Assembly: GCA_030613055.1 (NCBI GenBank)
Contig: JAUWMR010000044.1
Location: 1-36,090, forward strand
Direction: 5' to 3'
Length of the DNA stretch: 36,090 nucleotides
From: Desulfobacteraceae bacterium
Lineage (GTDB): Bacteria > Desulfobacterota > DSM-4660 > Desulfatiglandales > Desulfatiglandaceae
The notes beneath the pieces were generated by a model that was given only the letters and a program-made list of their open reading frames with translations, ran no database searches and was not told the DNA's origin. Made by a program: the position numbers and the translations under genes. Each line of letters opens with the position of its first letter. The stretch's first letter is position 1. This document shows positions 33,644 through 36,090 of this stretch, one piece after another.

Positions 33644-33808
33644 TTTGATGATCTCGTAAAAAGTCATCACATCAGACGGCACAGTAAAAAGCGCCAAGAT
33701 CAAGGCGCGCGAATCTTTAGGAATGAGGCGTACTTAAAGGTACGCCGCAATGACTAAAGATGAAGCGCAACGCGGAGATTGGACTGTTTACGAAGCCGTC
33801 AAATTTAA
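33644..33808. repeat. MITE-like element, copy D
   Basis: Left end TTGATGATCTCGTAAAAAGTC-like (33644-33664) and right end GACTGTTTACGAAGCCGTCAA (33782-33802) form terminal inverted repeats. The inside differs from other copies: AAGGCGCGCGAATCTTTAG and TAAAGATGAAGCGCAACG, with a GGCGTACTTAAAGGTACGCC hairpin at its centre (33727-33746). Confidence 0.65.
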
Positions 33809-33886
33809 GGTGCAGGAATAATGGTATGGTTGGATGACAGGCCTGATCCGGATTTCGCCTTGCGCCTTGCACCTAAAGCCTTGATA

Positions 33887-33965
33887 TTTATTTCGATTTT
33901 AAAACCATGTCCTTCCCCGCATAGCGGGATCTTCGATGGGCATGTCGAAGATCCCGCTACGCGGG
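33887..33965. repeat. Repeat family 2, copy 2, with long palindrome
   Basis: The 50 bases 33887-33937 repeat 29830-29880. Here an inverted arm follows at once: CCGCATAGCGGGATCTTCGA (33918-33937) and TCGAAGATCCCGCTACGCGG (33946-33965) form a 20-base stem with one mismatch and an eight-base loop. Confidence 0.65.
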
Positions 33966-34000
33966 GGTCAGAGCCAATCGGCTCTGCCTTTAATATGCAC

Positions 34001-34200
34001 AAGTGCCTAAAGTGATCTAAAGTGCCTAAAATGCCTAAAGTTAATGAATTCTGCTATTTTAAAAAAAATTACTCTATGACACCAATTAGCCGACAAAAGG
34101 GGGCAAACCCTTGAGGCGTTGTTTTATGAATAGCACGCCGAAGGCGTACCACAACTTTAGGCACTTCAAACTTTAGGCATTTTAGGCACTTTTTTATTCA
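34001..34200. repeat. Tandem-word inverted repeat block, locus 5
   Basis: Left words AAGTGCCTAAAGTGATCTAA then AGTGCCTAAAATGCCTAAAG (34001-34042). Positions 34019-34042 and 34169-34192 are perfect 24-base inverted complements; a second right-hand word (CAACTTTAGGCACTT) precedes at 34152-34166. The 126 bases between the arms include a GGCGT...ACGCC pair. The word GTGCCTAA also occurs at 14003-14013. Confidence 0.7.
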
Positions 34201-34347
34201 TAGCGCTTTAACCCCTTCCAGGGGCAAATCAAGGCCACGTCCTCTGGGCGTGGATTCTTTACTATAAACTCATTATTCCAATCCCGCTAAAGACGGGATC
34301 TTCGACTTTCCAATTGGGGCGAAGCCCCTAAGCTCTTATGAGGTCCT

Positions 34348-35298
34348 ATGGCAAAATTGACACCAATTTCCCTGGAAAAAGTACAATCCTATCCCCTGGC
34401 AGAAAGGGTAAGCAAGGTGAGGATCGAGGATTTTGGCAGGCCATGGAAGCCCGGGGAATCCCTGAGCAGATGGCTGAAATCGCTGCCGGATATTCTCGCC
34501 GGAAAAGATTTTTCCGAGATTGTGGAGAATATAGTACGGGCTTCAGCCGAAAAGAAGACTATTATTTTAGGCATGGGTGCCCATGCCATAAAGGTTGGAC
34601 TTAATCCTATTATTTTGGATCTTCTGGATCGTAAGATTTTAAGCGGGATTGCCATGAATGGCGCGGGTATTATACATGATGCGGAAGTGGCCATGGTCGG
34701 TAAAACATCTGAGGATGTGGCTGCGGAAATCGGAAAAGGGAGGTTTGGAATGGCCAATGAGACCGGAAAATTTCTTAATAGAGCCATTTCAGAAGGAGCC
34801 GGACACGGCATAGGTATCGGGGAATCGACGGGTGCCATGTTGGTTCAAGAGGATTTCCCCTATAATAAATACAGCATTCTGGCCCGGGCCTACGAGCTTG
34901 ATATCCCGGTTACAGTTCATGTAGCCATTGGAACCGATATTATCCATTTCCATCCCGATGTCGACGCCGCATCCATTGGCAGTTCATCTCATCTGGATTT
35001 TCGCATATTCTCCCGTCTTGTTTCCACATTAGAGGGGGGTGTGTTTATCAATCTCGGATCCGCGGTTATCATACCGGAGGTGTTTTTAAAGGCATTGAGT
35101 CTTGCAAGGAATCTTGGTTACAAGGTAAAGAAATTTACCACGGTCAATATGGATTTTGTCCGGCAATATCGACCCATGACAAATGTGGTTCACCGTCCAA
35201 CTCAGGATGGCGGAAGTGGCTACAGTCTGGTTGGACACCATGAAATCATGTTTCCCCTGTTGGCTGCTGCGGTTATTGAAGGACTGAACCGAGTGTAG
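34348..35298 (+). CDS. Uncharacterised Rossmann-like protein, weakly deoxyhypusine-synthase-like
   Basis: A 316-residue soluble protein without signal peptide. The region KKTIILGMGAHAIKVGLNPIILDLL (about residues 69-93) and SGIAMNGAGIIHDAEVAMVG recall the NAD-binding part of deoxyhypusine synthase, where a similar Lg-xx-xxxx-GL-xxI and TTgGGixhD order occurs. The lysine-bearing active-site segment of true deoxyhypusine synthases is not seen, so a different reaction is likely. Other notable parts: EGAGHGIGIGESTG near 150, HVAIGTDIIHFHPDVD with several His/Asp that could bind metal, and RPTQDGGSGYSLVGHHEI near the end. The start follows GAGGTCCT, a modest site. It is followed 57 bases later by the FmdB-type gene. 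Confidence 0.75.
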   Translation: MAKLTPISLEKVQSYPLAERVSKVRIEDFGRPWKPGESLSRWLKSLPDILAGKDFSEIVENIVRASAEKKTIILGMGAHAIKVGLNPIILDLLDRKILSGIAMNGAGIIHDAEVAMVGKTSEDVAAEIGKGRFGMANETGKFLNRAISEGAGHGIGIGESTGAMLVQEDFPYNKYSILARAYELDIPVTVHVAIGTDIIHFHPDVDAASIGSSSHLDFRIFSRLVSTLEGGVFINLGSAVIIPEVFLKALSLARNLGYKVKKFTTVNMDFVRQYRPMTNVVHRPTQDGGSGYSLVGHHEIMFPLLAAAVIEGLNRV

Positions 35299-35355
35299 CC
35301 TTTTATAAAATATTTTTCTTATGACCTATAGGTCAATATTAGAAGAGAGAAAGAT

Positions 35356-35574
35356 ATGCCCATTTATGAATATAGATGTCTAAAGTGTAAAAAAAACTTT
35401 GAGGCCCTCGTTTTTGGCAGTAATAAAGATGTAGCCTGCCCGCATTGCAAAGGAAATAAACTGGAACGTCTCATGTCGTCCTGCAGTTTTAAGAGCGGAG
35501 GAAATTTTACGCCCGCTTCGGGATCATCCGCGTGTTCTTCCTGTACAAGTACTGATTGCAGTAGTTGCCATTAG
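35356..35574 (+). CDS. FmdB-type zinc-ribbon protein
   Basis: A 72-residue protein. It opens MPIYEYRCLKCKKNFEAL and continues ACPHCKGNKLERLMS, giving the four zinc cysteines C8, C11, C28 and C31 of the FmdB/CxxC zinc-ribbon family. The tail is a Ser/Cys-rich run (SACSSCTSTDCSSCH) seen in many anaerobe members. AGAGAGAAAG precedes the ATG. Function unknown; possibly regulatory. Lies 46 bases before ispF. Confidence 0.92.
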   Translation: MPIYEYRCLKCKKNFEALVFGSNKDVACPHCKGNKLERLMSSCSFKSGGNFTPASGSSACSSCTSTDCSSCH

Positions 35575-35620
35575 GTCATTGACAGGATATCCTGTTAATC
35601 TTGTCAAGAAAGGAATCGTT

Positions 35621-36090
35621 TTGTTTCGGATCGGTTTTGGATATGATGCTCATCGCCTAATTGAAGGCAGGCTATTAATTCTTGGGGGTGTTGAGATTAC
35701 TTACGAATTTGGACTGGAGGGTCATTCTGATGCAGATGTCCTTACCCACGCGATTATCGATGCCGTTATTGGCGCCCTTGGGATGGGTGATATAGGCCAG
35801 CACTTTCCAGATACAGATCCCGCATATAAAGATGCGTCCAGTTTTTTAATGCTAAGGAAGGCAATGGAGTGGGCTAAGCGGGATGGTTTTCGATTGAACA
35901 ACCTCGATGCCACGATCGTAGCGCAAAGTCCAAAGATGGCGTCTTTTTTGCCGGCAATGCAGGAAAAACTGGCCGAGGTACTTGAGGGGCCAGTAAGTCA
36001 TGTCAATATTAAGGCCACTACTACCGAACGAATGGGTTTTTGCGGTCGTCGGGAGGGGATAGAGGCCTTTGCTGTAGTCAGTCTTGTAGA
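35621..36090 (+). CDS. ispF: 2-C-methyl-D-erythritol 2,4-cyclodiphosphate synthase (3' end cut by window)
   Basis: Fifth step of the MEP isoprenoid pathway, forming the cyclic diphosphate. The 156 visible codons cover almost the whole enzyme (about 158-160 residues). Zinc ligands are in GYDAHRL (D9, H11) and H43 of GHSDADVLTHAI; HFPDTDPAYKDASS and TTTERMGFCGRREGIEAFAV are family segments near the middle and end. It starts with TTG at 35621 behind AAAGGA. The frame is still open at the window edge. Confidence 0.95.
   Translation, partial: MFRIGFGYDAHRLIEGRLLILGGVEITYEFGLEGHSDADVLTHAIIDAVIGALGMGDIGQHFPDTDPAYKDASSFLMLRKAMEWAKRDGFRLNNLDATIVAQSPKMASFLPAMQEKLAEVLEGPVSHVNIKATTTERMGFCGRREGIEAFAVVSLV

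Larger units (their letters stand above)
33618..34347. other. 730-base repeat-filled gap
   Basis: No gene is supported. In order it contains MITE-like copy D (33644-33808), a CGCCTTGCGCCTTGCACC word run (33857-33874) like locus 3, repeat family 2 copy 2 with its palindrome (33887-33965), an AGAGCC-AATC-GGCTCT hairpin (33970-33985), tandem-word block locus 5 (34001-34200) and a partial third family 2 piece with GGGATCTTCGA (34294-34305). Confidence 0.6.

Noticed and set aside
26074-33808. CRISPR array
   Set aside because: Repeats are few, far apart, inverted at their ends and of unequal length, without regular spacers.
33805-34002. 65-codon minus-strand frame sharing a peptide with the lipoprotein frame
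   Set aside because: The shared peptide comes from repeat family 2 and the frame has no gene features.

Overview
The window most likely comes from a Desulfobacterota (deltaproteobacterial) chromosome, probably a Desulfobacterales-like anaerobe. This is inferred from gene content: SelA, a NifU/IscU-type scaffold, an archaeal-type phosphoglycerate mutase/putative homoserine kinase beside homoserine dehydrogenase, AlaC and DapL-like aminotransferases, a CXXC-tailed cyclic-nucleotide sensor, and many palindromic intergenic repeats. No rRNA or species marker is present, so nothing finer can be said.

Layout. (1) 1-3660 is an accessory zone: the 3' part of a group II intron with its reverse transcriptase and RNA domains V and VI, a divergent 599-aa protein with a PD-(D/E)XK nuclease signature whose stop codon sits on the intron 3' end, and a decayed integron-type integrase start. 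(2) 3661-9825 is a compact + strand peptide-maturation locus: radical SAM/SPASM enzyme 1, a 62-aa Cys-rich precursor, a PqqD-like recognition protein, a signal-peptidase-like protein whose expected Ser is Cys and which carries a GNAT-like tail, radical SAM/SPASM enzyme 2, and an ABC exporter. It reads as a RiPP pathway: PqqD-like protein presents the leader, two SPASM enzymes modify the core, the peptidase-like protein may trim it, the ABC protein exports it. (3) 9868-11606 holds a FecR-domain periplasmic protein and a cyclic-nucleotide-binding sensor. (4) 11769-19067 is a long - strand housekeeping run: recG, alaC, hom, putative homoserine kinase/apgM, adk, with repeat-rich gaps. (5) 19259-25373 is a + strand run: purM, DUF523, tatA and an unrecognised 1360-aa membrane protein. 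(6) 25396-36090 mixes an Fe-S scaffold (-), a radical SAM protein, a DapL-like aminotransferase and a cupin (+), a LEA-type lipoprotein and tRNA-His (-), selA (+), HU (-), gmhA (+), a protein faintly resembling deoxyhypusine synthase (+), an FmdB zinc ribbon (+) and ispF, cut by the window end.

Two kinds of intergenic structure recur. One is a MITE-like element with TCGTAAAAAGTC terminal inverted repeats (four clear copies and a degenerate one). The other is a set of long stem-loops whose arms are built of short tandem words (for example GCCTAAAGT, CTGAAGG, ACAGACCC, AAGGCAC). The strongest candidate for an undescribed system is the peptide-maturation locus, especially its Cys/His peptidase-GNAT fusion and its pair of SPASM enzymes.
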